Made by a program: the position numbers and the translations under genes. Below, in pieces: positions 1 to 12,128 of a stretch of 64,000 nt of DNA. Location: the NCBI GenBank assembly GCA_028564705.1, contig JAPXFQ010001341.1, forward strand, positions 248,001 to 312,000. The letters run 5' to 3'. The DNA is from Apricaphanius iberus. Taxonomy: Eukaryota; Chordata; Actinopteri; Cyprinodontiformes; Aphaniidae. The notes below the pieces were generated by a model. That model was given only the letters and a program-made list of their open reading frames with translations, did no database searches and was not told the DNA's origin. The first letter of the stretch is position 1. Each line of letters opens with the position of its first letter.

Positions 1-640
1 TTACTTACTTACTTACGTCCTTCCTTCCTTCCTTCCTTCCTTCCTTCCTTACTTACTTACATCCTTCCTTGCTTACTTACGTCCTTCCTTCCTTCCTTCC
101 TTCCTTCCTTCCTTCCTTCCTTCCTTACTTACTTACTTACTTACGTCTTTCCTTCCTTCCTTCCTTCCTTCCTTACTTACATCCTTCCTTACTTACTTAC
201 TTACATCCTTCCTTCCTTCCTTACTTACTTACTTACATCCTTCCTTACTTACTTTTCCTTTCTTACTTACTTACGTCCTTCCTTACTTACTTACGTCCTT
301 CCTTACTTACTTACGTCTTTCCTTACTTACTTACTTACGTCCTTCCTTCCTTCTTTCCTTCCTTCCTTCCTTCCTTCCTTCCTTCCTTCCTTCCTTCCTT
401 TCTTACTAACTTACTTACTTACTTACGTCCTTCATTCCTTTCTTCCTTACTTACTTACGTCTTTCCTTTCTGACTTACTTACTTACTTACTTACGTCCTT
501 CCTTACTTACTTACTTACTGACTTACTTACGTCCTTCCTTCCTTCCTTACGTCCTTCCTTACTTACTTACTTACTTGTTTACGTCTTTCCTTCCTTCCTT
601 ACTTACTTATGCCGTCCGTTACTTGCCTACTTCCTTCCTC
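1..640. repeat. Composite TTCC/TTAC tetranucleotide satellite
   Basis: The block is almost wholly built of the tetramers TTCC and TTAC, with GTCC, ATCC and GTCT interspersed. Runs of TTCC alternate with short runs of TTAC, and a GTCC or ATCC usually marks the switch, giving a higher-order unit of about 20 bases (TTAC x3, GTCC, TTCC). It decays at the right end into unique sequence. The open frame that runs through it (Phe-Leu-Pro-Ser / Tyr-Leu-Leu-Thr) is a by-product of the period. The left end is cut by the window edge. Confidence 0.95.
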
Positions 641-1568
641 CCCCCCTCCTTAAACTAAACATGATATCCACCATAACGGACTGATTGTGGTTTATTGAAG
701 TTGTTAGCAGAGACCAAACAGACAGAGGAACCCACAGAGATGCTTTAACATTGTTTTAACAAGAGGCCGAGGTGTGGGCTCGTCTGCATGTGGACGGTGT
801 CTAGATAGAAAAACAAAAACAAACTGTTCTCCTGTTACATTTTTGTAGAATAGAGGTCAGAAGGAAAACCAGAAAGAATTCAGAAAGGAGCCAAAGGATG
901 ACACTTTAACGTTCGCTAACATGCTGTTCCACTTCACTTTGGCACCCATACTCATCTGTATAACAATCAGGCGTCCTTGAGAGAAACGGGCCGACAGTTT
1001 GAGTGACCAGTATAACCAACAGCGCTGGCCGTTGTCTTAAGGGAAAGAATGATGAAAAGATTGGAGTATTTTGAAAAATAGAAAGAAGGAGGGAGAGAAG
1101 GACGGTCTGACAGGAGCAGATTCCTCTGGGAATGAGGAAGCTGTTCCCCCCTTGTACAGTTTTTGCTCGCCTGTCAGTCTGTCTTGCTCCCTGTCTGGTC
1201 ATTTGTGTCTCTTGGCATCTCTTGTGTCTTGTTGTTTTTCTCCTCTTTGTACCATCCATTGCTCCCTGTCATCTTGTAACCCTCTTTAATTCAGGAGATA
1301 TATCCCATCCTGGAGTGTTCTGGGTTTGCCCTCTGTCTGTGCTATTTTTTTCTGCCTTACTCTACCCTTTGTGCTCATCCCGACCACCTCAGAGCTTTGC
1401 TCCAGTCTGATAAAGCGATAGTTGTGCTAAATTGACAGGTTTTATTCTGGATCTGAAACATTTAGAGGTGACATAAAATCTTTTTTTTCCTGAATTATTT
1501 CCTTTACTGATTTTTTTTCTTCTAATATAGAACTGGATATTTGATAAAACATCTTATACATATTAAAT
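641..1568. other. Unassigned non-coding sequence
   Basis: Apparently single-copy AT-rich sequence with a pyrimidine-rich patch at about 1140-1400. Short open frames occur on both strands here, but they overlap each other, lack family resemblance and have no splice context. No gene is supported. Confidence 0.6.
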
Positions 1569-1832
1569 AGTACAAGCAGACATAGCCAGAGTAGAAAACA
1601 GTCCAACTACTTGAAAATGTTATTTTTTTTGAAAAATGTAAATAATACTCCATCAACAATGGTGAGTAGCTTGTTAGCTTTAGCTTTATCCAACAGCTGA
1701 AGAGCTGAAGTGAAATTAAATAGGCTTTATTGACAAACTAAACCAAGGCTTTCAGCCACTAATATTATAATATGTCATAAAATATTTAAAAGATTGAAAA
1801 GCATAAAAATAAGCCTTTAAATTACTAACATG

Positions 1833-1901
<69 letters not shown>

Positions 1902-2612
1902 GGTTAATAATATTATTTTCTTTGTATTTACTGATGATACTCAGGTCTCTTGATTTGTTTCTGTGTCTTAAAAACTTACTTATGATAAAGAGAAGTGTTT
2001 GACAATTTTATATATATATATAAATATAATTCTTAGTTAAAATTAGTTCATTGAAGAATAACAAAATGATTGGGGAGGCACTTGAAATATATTTTTCGTG
2101 ATTTTTATCGATAATTATCAATATCGATCAATATGACTATTTTTTTATCAATATGCTTTTTTTCTATATCGTCCAGCCCTAGTACAAGCAGACATAGCCA
2201 GAATAGAAAACAATCTAACCACTTGAAAACGTTTATTTTTTGAATTTTTTGAAATAATACTTTGCCCATATTTAAGAATAAACATGCTTACATTACATGT
2301 GAATTGTTTAAATACTTCAAATGCCTAGTTTGCTAGTTTGCTAGTTGTAGTGAAATGCATTATAGGCAGCTCTTGAGAAAATCCTTTCTCATGAGTGGAC
2401 ATTCCACCAACTTGTGTTTTATACAAAATAAGGATTTTTGGGCTGGCTTGATGCTACTGGTAGCCATGAGGACATCGGCTGGTTTTTCTCTAGTATCAGT
2501 GATGTTTTCATTCAGCTTGACATTGTTTCAGGTGTGTTATAGAACGTATTGCTGTTGAAAAATGTGTTTGCTGACAAAGTTCTGTTTCGGTCCATCTTTC
2601 TTTTTTCTACTC
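1569..2612 (+). repeat. Interspersed repeat starting TAGTACAAGC, two partial copies
   Basis: A segment starting at 1569 (tagtacaagcagacatagcc) reappears at 2180 and again at 51899, each time with the same left boundary. The copy at 2180-2612 can be followed furthest, through gatgctactggtagcc near 2450 and gacattgtttcaggt near 2520. Both motifs recur at 52781 and 55480 in the third copy. Between the two copies here lie a TA microsatellite and, at 2095-2180, the end of another element (atatcgtccagccctag). The family is not identified. Confidence 0.6.
1836..1899. repeat. (TA)n microsatellite
   Basis: About 32 uninterrupted TA dinucleotides. Confidence 0.97.
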
Positions 2613-2689
2613 TAGCTGATTAAGAAACTCGCTCCAAAAAGTGCTGACTAAATGATTCCTTTCTACAGGTTTATTGTAGAAAGTTTTAT

Positions 2690-3000
2690 CTTTCGTCTTC
2701 GATCCAAGCGTAGCGCAGGCATAGGCGTCATTTTAACCGGGGACATGTCCCCAGCAATATTTATTATTGACAGGTTTGTCCCCACCAAACCTGATGTGGA
2801 AATTCTTACTGACGTGATAGCCACCCAGCAAAGCTAGCGCTCCCAGCGGGAGCTAGCGCTAGCTATAGCACGTAAAACACTCTCCTCCATGCTGGCTCTC
2901 ACTCCACCGAATGCTTTATCCCCGACATAGCTGCTACTTTCCACATGGTTAGAATTATAGAGGTTTTCTCCGTGTTTAATGCTCCTTTCTTTGGCCTGGA
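2690..3000. repeat. Interspersed repeat with paired GTCCCC motifs
   Basis: The stretch ggggacatgtccccagca followed by gtttgtccccaccaaa at about 2738-2790 reappears, diverged, at 54213-54275 (ggggacatttccccggca, then tttgtccccaccaca). It is therefore a dispersed repeat. A GCTAGCGCT-rich, partly palindromic patch follows at 2832-2864. The family was not recognised. Confidence 0.5.
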
Positions 3001-4639
3001 GGCAATGACCCTCGCTCTCCTTCTTCTTCTGCAGTTGTAGTCCGCTAAACGTTTTACCTAAAGTAACTTTTGCCTCCAGTCGAAAATCAGTTTTCAAAAT
3101 TCACTGACATCATATGTTCGATCCACGTCGCATTTCAAACTGGATCAGAAAATAACTTTCATATAACTCTCATTCATTTTTTTGGCATTTGGCAGCCAGG
3201 GACCCATTGACCGTAGAAGGGCTCCCCATTCAGGGTCAGTTGAATTAAGCGGAAAATTACAGATCAGTTTCTGCATTTAATATTTATTCATATATTAAAG
3301 TTCAACAAAGAGCGCTTAATAGGCCAGCAAACACTGCAAAAGAATAGACAAACTTTTCAGAAAACTGGATTTTCCGTTTAAAATATCCGTTTACATTGAT
3401 CTCCTGTAATGTTCTAAATTTCTGAGACACAGCTTTGGCTTTAAATTATTGGTATAATAATATCTTACTCTGTGTGATAGATCTACATATGAATTTCACC
3501 TTCTGAAATGACTGAGAAAACATATTGAATGTATTCACAATATTTTTAAAGTACACATCACGACATAAAGAGGTCTATGCTTGTTGCACACCAAGGCATA
3601 TGGAAGTAAGCCAGCAGAGGTTAATGGAGGCGAGGAGGGACTCCTTGGTATGGCTCCATTGTTTAAAGCTGCTGGGCCCCTCTTACCTGTGGGCACCACC
3701 TGAAAATTACTTTCTGATAAAAATAGTGTTCAGCCACGGACCTGGCCCACTTTATTAGCTGTGTGCTCTGAAAAAGCCTTCCGGGTAGAGGAATGGCAGC
3801 GGGGCAGGAGGGATGAATGGTTTAACAGGGTGAGGGGTTGACGGGGGGTTGTGCAGTGTAAGCTATGGCAAGAATTGAACTAACACACACACACACACAC
3901 ACTTTCCTGTGCAATTTCACCACCCTCCAATTCCCCACAAACACACGAGTGCAGCCAGGTATAAACAATCTGACAGAGGCAGGCAGACATAATTGGGTCG
4001 GACTCGATACCCGGGACCAGCTCTGTCCAAACTCTCTGCAGCTAACAGGGGAAAGTTGAGCAAAGCATAAACTTCCCTCAGATGACTTTAGGGATGTACA
4101 CAGAGGAAGGATGAATTCAGCCCCATTTGAGAGAAACAGGGAATTTAACAGATTGCTAAAATGTATTGCAAACTGATTTTTAGGAAGGAGATTAACTCCA
4201 CTGTAACATTTTGTTGGGTTGCTTTATTTTGAAAAGAGAGAATCAAAATTAAATAAGAACTGAATTACCGTTTAATCAAAGTAAATGATGTACTGTGGCT
4301 GCCCTGTAATCCTTCTCTGAGACAATCATGGCATTGTTTAGACCTTCTAATATGAGATTTTCTATAACCCAATAATCACCATAAATAGAATTTGACTATT
4401 TGGATTTGGTTGTAATTGGATGGCACTGAAATAAAAAGGATTTTAAATGAATTCTGTGTATTTGGGTTTGAGTTTGAGTTATTAGGAGTTAGTATTTTAC
4501 CTCCAAAAAAACAGTGTTGGTAAATGAGTTCAGACTAAAATTTTGCTGAAATTTACCAGAAATAAACAATTTCTAAAGAATCACCAAGAGGTAAAATATT
4601 TATTCAAAAAGTTGTATTAAATTAACTAGAAAATGCTTT
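3001..4639. other. Unassigned non-coding sequence
   Basis: AT-rich sequence with no recognisable exon. A short AC dinucleotide run lies at about 3883-3902. The text around 3180-3240 (about gacccattgaccgtag) weakly resembles 60340-60380, so part of it may be old repeat. Confidence 0.5.
3883..3902. repeat. (AC)n microsatellite
   Basis: About ten AC dinucleotides. Confidence 0.9.
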
Positions 4640-5115
4640 TAAACTTGTCCTACTTTGACTAACTGCTAGTTAGACATTTTTGCTTTCAGCCAAAAAGACA
4701 GAATAGCCGTTAGCTTGTCTTTGGTGCTACTAAGAGAGTGACTCTAAACAACCAATACTTCAGTATCTGATTAAGTTTTAACTTGACACTGAGTAACCCT
4801 TGGCTCATTTTGAGTATCGCTTAGCTTCACTCTGAGTCTCTTTTTGATGAATTCTTAGTACTTTTAAACTTGAAATTACATGTTAAGAATGTATTATTAA
4901 GTAGGTGTAAGCTTTAAACCTCACTTGGAATAACGGTTAACTTGCTTATCATTAGCTTTTAAATTCACCTTGCACGGTTAGCTTGACTATCAATAGCTTT
5001 TGAATTCAAATTTAAGTAGAGGTTAGCTTGACTATCAGTAGCTAGCCACCGTTAACTTAGAGGCTAAGCTGACTGAGTAGCTGTTAGTTTAACTTCTAGC
5101 GGCTAGACGTAATGG
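4640..5115 (-). repeat. Degenerate 22-bp tandem repeat block (minus orientation)
   Basis: Loose repetition of units such as gttagcttgactatcaatag and gttagcttgactatcagtag at 4970-5045, with diverged units either side. This is the reverse complement of the unit seen at 17500-17990 (core agtcaagctaacagc). Period is about 22-24 bases, with heavy divergence. Confidence 0.7.
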
Positions 5116-5127
5116 CTAGAATCTAGC

Positions 5128-5129
5128 TA

Positions 5130-5206
<77 letters not shown>
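5128..5206. repeat. (TA)n microsatellite
   Basis: A run of over 35 TA dinucleotides with one TG interruption near the start. It directly abuts a Tc1-like remnant on its right. Confidence 0.97.
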
Positions 5207-5207
<1 letters not shown>

Positions 5208-5208
<1 letters not shown>

Positions 5209-5575
5209 ATAATGCCCAACGATTTGTCCATTATCAGAAAACAATGGATAAACTTGGTGGTGTGAACCGTCTGACACGAAGTACATGTCCGTCTGAAGTT
5301 TGCTATAGCAGTTGAATGATCTATAAGAGGACTGGGAGAATGTCTAATGGTCAGATGAAACCAAAATAGAACTTTCAGGAAAAACTGTATTTATTGTGTT
5401 TTTGAGGCGAAATAATGAGTTGCATCCAAAGAACACCTTACCTACTGTGAAGCATGGGGGTGGAAACATTATGCTTTTTTTTAGGCTGTTTTTCTGCAAA
5501 GGGACCAGGACGACTGATCTATCTAAAGGAAGGAATGAATGGGGTTGTGTATTGCTACATTTTGAGTGAATAATA
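5208..5575 (+). mobile_element. Tc1-like transposase remnant
   Basis: Conceptual translation in shifting frames gives WSDETKIELSG (first catalytic Asp region), NNELHPKNTLPTVKHGGG and GCFSAKGPGRLI. These are hallmarks of Tc1-type IS630-superfamily transposase. The copy has an in-frame stop just before WSDE, frame breaks around the T-run at 5476, and nothing after the GVVYCYILSE stretch. It is closely related to the fuller copy at 10075-12128. Dead fragment; terminal inverted repeats not seen. Confidence 0.85.
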
Positions 5576-8149
5576 CTTTAATGTGTTTTAGAGTTAAAAT
5601 CCTGAGGGTTTTTTTATAAGCGCACTATTTAATATCTCCCATATACAGGCGTTGCCAAGCAACGTGGCCACAGCAATGAGTCAACTGTGAAATGACGTTG
5701 AGTCTCCGTTTCCATTTGAGCCAGCGCAATAATTTAGAACTGTCATCAGGCAATTTGACGAGACGCCTTTCCTTGGTGTACATTATAACTTTTAAACGTA
5801 CACCTTCCAGCCAATGATATTTTTTTACTGAATTTAACTGTAGAAAAACTGTGACTGCATGCTAGACACTCCAAGTTGTTTAATACTTTCATAATTTCAC
5901 TACAAAAAATTACTGTCATCATTAATGGTTCCATTAAAATTCGATAATCTAAAGTAAAACCCACAACTTTGCCTTTGGCTACAATATCGTGACATAAATA
6001 TTGAGATAAATCGACCTGTCAGTATTTTCTATCCCCATCCATTATTCTTTGGGGGGGGGGACTTTTAACATTTAGCGCGAAATAATCGTGAATAGCGGGT
6101 TGTTTTTAATCAATCGATGCGGGATCTCCTATTTATGCTACCAAACTAGTCGCCAAGACACCAGAAGTTACTTGACTCACTTGTGAGAAATAAATAAAAA
6201 AGTTTAAATAACATTTCGTTCACACTTACACAACTCTGAGCACATCCAGCTTCAAGTAGGAGACGCTCTGCACCAAATCTGAATCGTTTTAACCACAGCA
6301 AACCTCTCACCATTGCAACCACAGTTGGGTTAGTGCTGCAGACTGACATCAAATTACAGTTAGTTGCTTGATTCTTTTTCTTTCCTTTTTTTTAAATAGT
6401 CTTTTCCAAAGACCTTGTGAGCCTATATCTGAATTTGGGAGGTAATGTTTTGGACCCTTTAACCGGACCCAAAGGGTTCTTGCCACTGTGCCTTTGAGTT
6501 CTCTCTGTAATGCTTACTTGCATGTTTTTCAGACCTTGCTGTTTGTTTGTCCCCCCCCCTTTGCTCTTTTTGTGGCCTTCTCCCGTAGCTCTCCTCTGGG
6601 GACTTGTTTTGAGATGGATGAAGGTACCGGTCCGTAAATAGGGAATGCCTCTACTCACACGACTCACTTCGGAGTGGAGCCAATGACTTGAGCAGGGAAA
6701 TTACAGTGCAGAATAGAGAGAGCAAATATATTGGTCTCCTAAATCACTTTTAAACATTCACAAAAATTATTTCAGGTTATTTGTGAGGAAGCGCAATAAC
6801 CTTGCTGCCTTTTAACTGCTGTACTAATGCCCTGAAAGGCTTTATTTAACTACCGCACACAAGAAGGCAGATAAACAGGTATTTATGACACATTTTACAC
6901 CACGATTACCAGGTGCCGGCCATAATGGTACTGAAAAGTTCACAAGCTTTTTCTCTGTGAGCTAATTCCTGTTAGTGGACTGTTCTCCGTCAGTTTTATA
7001 CAGCAGCTGCTTCCTTCCTCACAGAAGCAGTTAATTGGGATGGATGGTCTTTGGTGATGGAGCAAGTTACCACATCCATCATTGGACGGCGCTCTGTAGC
7101 TGTGAGCAGTTCGTTTGTCTGTAGAGACTGGCTGAGAGTGAGAATGAGAGCGTGGATGGCCTCTCCGGCTCGCGCTGAGCGACCGTGAAGAGACTTTTTA
7201 TGGGTTTAGAAGTGGGAGAGAAGTCTGGTCCACTAATTTCATCTGTTTCATTATTTAATGGGTTTAGTTTGGTGGATTTTTTTGTTATAAAATGACATTT
7301 TTTAATATATCCCCAGTCTATTCATAGTATAGATAGCTCCTTTACATCAATGCTAAAAAAAACATCTGTTTAAAGCTGCCTTTGAGTAACTGATTAATAA
7401 TAACTAGAATATCATGTTAAACATCTCTAATGTTGTTTTATGCTTTCATTTTATTTTATTTTATCCCCTAATGATGTACAGAAAATACGATCTAGTTTTT
7501 TAATACATTTTCAAAATTATTTCTATTCATTTTTGGTATTCAATCTAAATAAACTGAATAGAGAACTAAGTATGGAAAAATGAAATTAAATGATTGGACT
7601 TAAAATACGAATACGTTTTGTGGCCTGAATGCACAGTCTCACAACTTTCTCCTGCTTTGCATTGAACTGAAATGCGCACCCATTTGTGCATAATCGAATT
7701 TTGGGATCGCTGCGGAGGTCGTTGTCTTGATGACTCCTCATGGGGGTTTAGCTGTTGTTTTGGAGGCTAAAACCGCACTCCACTGCCACACTGGAGGCTG
7801 GAATTAAGCTCAGTTTCAGCCAAAGTTTTGAAATGAAGGAAACAATTCTCCAGTTGAAGCGATCAGAAGTCGAAAGGACTCTCTGATCGAACCGTTTCCT
7901 GACCCGTAAACTATTGTTTCAGTGGGAGGAAGGCAGCAGCAGGCGTCGGTGTTCGGCACACATCGGGCTCTTTGGAACGCGTCTAACCAGCCGCACCAGC
8001 GACAGTCGCTCTCCAAAGATTCAGCAACTTTGAAACTTGGTGTCAGTTCCCTGTTATGAAGATGCATTGAATATAGTTAATCTGGGTCTGAGATGTCATG
8101 GGAATCTTTGCTATAATGGATTCAGTTTTTGTTTATTCGTTTGTTTAAC
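5576..8149. other. Unassigned non-coding sequence
   Basis: No gene-like exon recognised. It contains a poly-G run at about 6051-6060, a C-run at about 6551-6559 and ordinary AT-rich DNA. Open frames on the minus strand at 5746-5964, 6146-6352, 6392-6667 and 7816-8067 show no domain resemblance and no splice-site support. Confidence 0.5.
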
Positions 8150-8745
8150 AGGGATAATGTTTCAAAAAATGATGTTTTACACCAGATTATAGCCGAAGCT
8201 ACTTTCCATCTGCAGTCGCTGAGAGAAATACAAAATAAAATATATCTTACATTTTAAAACCACAACAATCACTGATTTCATAATACAATCGTGCTATAAA
8301 ATCTCACTGAGACCAATATCTTAAATATTTAAATCCTAGTGTCTACAATGCTGGTTTTCTAATAATAAGTTCCTGACATTACAAGAAACAAAAAAAATTA
8401 GTTCTGACGAAAGTTTCAAATTCTGTGGGAATTTTTTCCATTCCTTGATGCCTTTGTAAGAAAAGGCCATCTGTGCAAAGGCTGAACTACGTTTAGGTAA
8501 TCTGCAGTCATTATGACATTATGATTCAGTGACCTCTGTGTGTAAAGTTGAAAATATCTGCGAATTTCTACCAAGTTGTTAAGAAATACTAAGTTCATCT
8601 TAACTGCACTATTCTGGAGTGAACGTATTTTCAACATGCTGTGTTTGTTCCCATAAGGGTGTGTCCTATTTAATATTTGGTGGTTAATGTGAGGAAATGA
8701 AGATAATAAATTAATTGTAAATTTTAAGTATGTTCGATATGTCAT
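8150..8745 (-). mobile_element. Fragment of an interspersed (probably retroelement) repeat
   Basis: The segment around 8150-8225 (acagggataatgttt, then gattatagccgaagctac, then ccatctgcagtc) resembles 39990-40060 (agggacaatgttta, gattatagccagggcta, ccatctcaag). It is therefore a dispersed family. The minus-strand open frame at 8416-8745 lies within it and is probably part of the repeat. The class cannot be fixed by eye. Confidence 0.4.
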
Positions 8746-9006
8746 TACTGTAAATTGTCAATCTTGAAATGGAACAGTTTTTCCTGTGAAAAGCTGAGCT
8801 GGTTCAATCATCTCAAGGCAGGTTAAAGGTGTGTGTGTGTATATGTAAGTGGACTGCTGGGTGTGGCAGGAAGGGAGTGGGAAAGAAACAGCTGGGTGCC
8901 ATTTTGAAAGTTACAGCTTTGTTTGAGCAGAAGAAAATTAAATTGGAATTGTTCCCTTCAGTCAGATCAGAGTGATGACTTATCTTTTCCACACTACACC
9001 TCTCAT

Positions 9007-9755
9007 GCTGCATTCAGACCAACCCCATGCGTCAGTTGCGGCAAGATTACATGTAAAGTCTATGGTAGTTTAAGGAGTACGTCAGAGGTCCGTCAAAGTC
9101 TCTGCGGTGCGTTGTGTATGTTGGCTCCGTCAACTTTACATACGCAACGCAGTAACGCAGAAGTTCAGCTAGCTGAACTTTTGACGGACCCAACGCAGTT
9201 ACAACCAATCAGAGCGTCTCACTGTCGTGATGTCACTATACACGTATCTTGAATGAAGCGCGGGTCCAGTGAAAACTTTTTCAACAAACGCAGATTTCAA
9301 AAATAAGAAATGACACTTACCGAAGACAGATGGACAGGCGCTCCTAAAGAAGAACAGAGAACCTGTAGTTGATGTCCTGGTAGGAGATTTAAGCTCCGAT
9401 GCGGCCGAGGAGGTCATAAAATTAGGCGCAGGACAGACGGAAGTAGCGCTGAAAGCGAACCTCATCGATACACAGCTCCTGGAGCAAATGGTTAAACTCC
9501 CCAAACTCAGAACGCATCTGAATAATGGGCACTGATGCACCCGATGTCAACGTTGTCTAGCTTTTTCAAGCAAATAAAGCCAAGCCACTCTCTCAATACG
9601 ATCCACCATAGTTCAGAACGTGCGGCAACAGAGGAAGCCCCGCCCATGCATTTTTTCCTCAGAAGCAGGCTATGGAAGCCAAAAAATACATACGGCAAAC
9701 TTCATCCGTTGAATGCGTTGCCTGACGCAGACCAACTGTGCGGTGTGAACGCACC
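9007..9755. mobile_element. Non-autonomous DNA transposon with imperfect TIRs
   Basis: The left end gctgcattcagacc and the reverse complement of the right end ggtgcgttcacacc match at 11 of 14 positions. GCGTCAG-type motifs follow just inside both ends. The interior is rich in CpG and in short inverted motifs (cgcaacgcag, gcgttgcg). The size of about 750 bp and the style resemble PIF/Harbinger-derived elements of fish, but the target duplication is not clear. No intact coding frame. Confidence 0.6.
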
Positions 9756-11089
9756 ATCAGTGTGATACAAGTCGTCAGTAGTCTAAATACTAATCTGTAA
9801 AATTGACGGACAGCCTTCAGGTTTTTTATTCACCGTTCTAAAGAAATTGTCAAATACAGAAAATAGTATTGTTAACACGACCCCTGGTGCTATACAAATA
9901 AAGCTACCTTGCCTTGCCAGGATAAGTAAAGTTAAATTCACTAAACATTGAATCTATAAATTAATGTCTTAAAATTAGTTCTTACTACGGTTATAACGTG
10001 AAAACTTTCGTATCCACTTCTGTAATCTGAATTCTTTATTCTTTGTCTCTTTGGTATTTTGTACTTCACGCAACTACAGTCATGAAAAAAAAAATGTTAT
10101 CCTCTCCACTGTCGCTAAATGAAATCCAGAAAATCACATCAGGTTACCATCAGTAACACACTACAACACCAGTATTTCAAATCCTGCAGTGCCAGACGTG
10201 TGCCCCCGCTTAAGCCAGTACATGTCCAGGCCCGTCTGAAGTTTTCTATAGCGTTTGGATGGTCTATAAGAGGACTGGGAGAATGTCTTATGGTCAGATG
10301 AAACCAAAATAGAACTTTCAGGAAAAACTGTACTTATTGTGTTTTTGAGGAGCAAGAATGATGAGTTGTATCCAAAGAACACCTTACCTACTGTGAAGCA
10401 TGGGGGTGGAAACATCATGCTTTGGGGCTGTTTTTCTGCAAAGGAACCAGGACGACTGATCTGTCGAAAGGAAGGACTGTATGGGATCGTGTATTGCTAC
10501 ATTTTGAGTGAAAACCTCTTTCTATTAGCAAAAGCATTGAGGATGAAACATGGCTTGGTCTTTCAGCATGGCAATGATCCCAAACACACCACCTGAATAA
10601 TGATGGAGTGGTTTCGTAAGAAATATTTAAAGTCCTGGAGTGGCATAGCCAGTCTCCAGATCTAAACCCTATAGAAAAGCTTTGGAGGGAGTTTAAAGTC
10701 GGTGATGACCAGCGACCGCGCCAAAACATCACTGCTCTAGAGGAGATCTGTATGGAGGAATGGGCCAAAATACCAGCAACAGTGTGAGTAAACCTTGTGA
10801 AGACTTAGGCCTTGTCCAAATGTAGCCGGGTATCTCACAAAACTGAGATATTTTTCTACGGTTTGGCCTGTTTTCCAAACGTAAACGGATATTTTAGGCA
10901 TCAAAAATTTATCTTTTTAAAAAATCCGGCCAAAGTGGAGATTTGCGTTTTCTCCGTTTTCAGTATCTGCGTGTGGACGGCCGATAACGGAGTTTTAAGA
11001 ACCATAACATCACTATCGGCGACAAAAAATTCTCAAACGTCACATGTGCGATCTGTGTTTAATTTAAAAAAACAGCATTTATGCTTTCA

Positions 11090-11500
11090 GAGCTGCACTG
11101 GCATCATCCATTGTTAAAGCGCGTTTTGTTTGTTTGCTTGTACAACTTGTATGACTACTGCGTGCTGAAGTTGGAGGATAAAAAGTGACACTGAGCGGAT
11201 AGGATTTGGGAGAACTACTGCCCCCTACAGTTTTGCCACGTCTATGATTGTGCTGAAAAAAAAACATTTATCCGGTTACGTGGAGATTTTTAAACTGACA
11301 GAGCTGCGTTGGCATCATCCATTGATAAGAGCGTTTTGGTTGTTTGCTTTTACAAGCTGTATGACAGCTGCATGCCGAAGATAGGAAGTTACTCTGAGCG
11401 GATAGGATTTGGGAGAACTACTGCCCCCTACTGGTTTGCCACATCTATGAATGTGCTGAAAAACGCATTTATCCGGTTATGTGTGGATGGAGATTTTTAA
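11090..11500. repeat. Direct tandem duplication, two units of about 205 bp
   Basis: Both units run agctgc..tggcatcatccattg, then tgtatgac, then gcggataggatttgggagaa, then ctactgccccctac, then catttatccggtta and end in gagatttttaaa. They differ by small indels and substitutions. The duplication lies inside the element at 10808-12070, and its right end supplies the TTAA used by the next insertion. Confidence 0.8.
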
Positions 11501-12005
11501 AGTGACAGTGTGTAGTTTTTGCAGTATATCTTTGAAAATAGCCAATAAAATATTATGTAATAATAATTACGTAAAGCACATTAATTGTAAAAAATTGACG
11601 ATATTGTAAAATATGACTTTAAAAAATCTGTTTTAAAATACATAGGCGAGGGTCCTCTTTTCAGGGGAAAGCCATATTAGATGATGTCTTTACTTCTACA
11701 AGAGCCCGGACGGACAAAGCGCACGGAACAAGCCCGCTATTAAAACAATGATTTCCCCTCAAAATGCAAAAAAGTTTCGCCATAAATACATTTTTACCTC
11801 TTTGCTAGTTCCAAGCGATGAAAGAGACACTGATTTTCTCGTCATGTTGCTGCAAATAGATAATTCTCAGGGAATTGAGAGTTTGAAAACAGCACTAGTT
11901 GGACCTCCGTTGTTGAGTTTCTTACTCGAAGACACAGATACCGCATGCTTGTGATAATTTAGGTATGCACTGCCCCCTACTGGCCGAAAATTACACACTG
12001 TGCCT
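11501..12005. mobile_element. TTAA-flanked short DNA element, copy A
   Basis: TIRs are agtgacagtgtgtagtttt and the reverse complement aggcacagtgtgtaatttt, flanked on both sides by TTAA (11497-11500 and 12006-12009). A second copy lies at 18145-18641, nearly colinear throughout. Length is 505 bp with no intact open frame. A TTAA target duplication points to Kolobok or piggyBac; the AG start fits Kolobok better. Confidence 0.8.
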
Positions 12006-12128
12006 TTAAGGAGCAGAGGAAAATCTTTGTTTAAAAAAAAAAAAAAAACGGCTACGTGTGGACATGGACACGTTTGACCTCTGTCATTGCCAATCCAAGG
12101 GTATATAACAATTTATTGAGATGAAAAA

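Larger units (their letters stand above)
10808..12070. mobile_element. DNA transposon nested in the Tc1-like copy
   Basis: The left end (ccttgtccaaatgtagccg) and the reverse complement of the right end (tgtccatgtccacacgtagccg) form imperfect TIRs. Flanks are Tc1-like sequence on both sides. The interior carries a direct duplication of about 200 bp (11090-11298 and 11302-11500) and a further short element inserted at 11501-12005. No coding frame. Superfamily uncertain. Confidence 0.65.
10075..12128 (+). mobile_element. Tc1-like transposon copy, degenerate and split by a nested insertion
   Basis: From 10119 the reading gives SRKSHQVTISNTLQHQ (end of the DNA-binding region), then LKPVHVQARLKF, LWSDETKIELSG, NTLPTVKHGGGNIMLWGCF, FQHGNDPKHTT (second Asp) and [17 protein letters not shown] (catalytic Glu), then [10 protein letters not shown]. 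All three DDE-type positions can be seen, but in different frames and with stops, so the copy is dead. At 10807 the element is interrupted. Its 3' continuation resumes at 12071 (cgtttgacctctgtcattgc), the stretch expected after the transposase stop in this family. Confidence 0.88.

Noticed and set aside
69..473. 134-codon open frame of Phe-Leu-Pro-Ser repeats
   Set aside because: It is produced by the tetranucleotide satellite; no gene-like composition or signals.
5133..5315. Open frame beginning with Ile-Tyr repeats
   Set aside because: It is translated TA microsatellite fused to a Tc1-like remnant.
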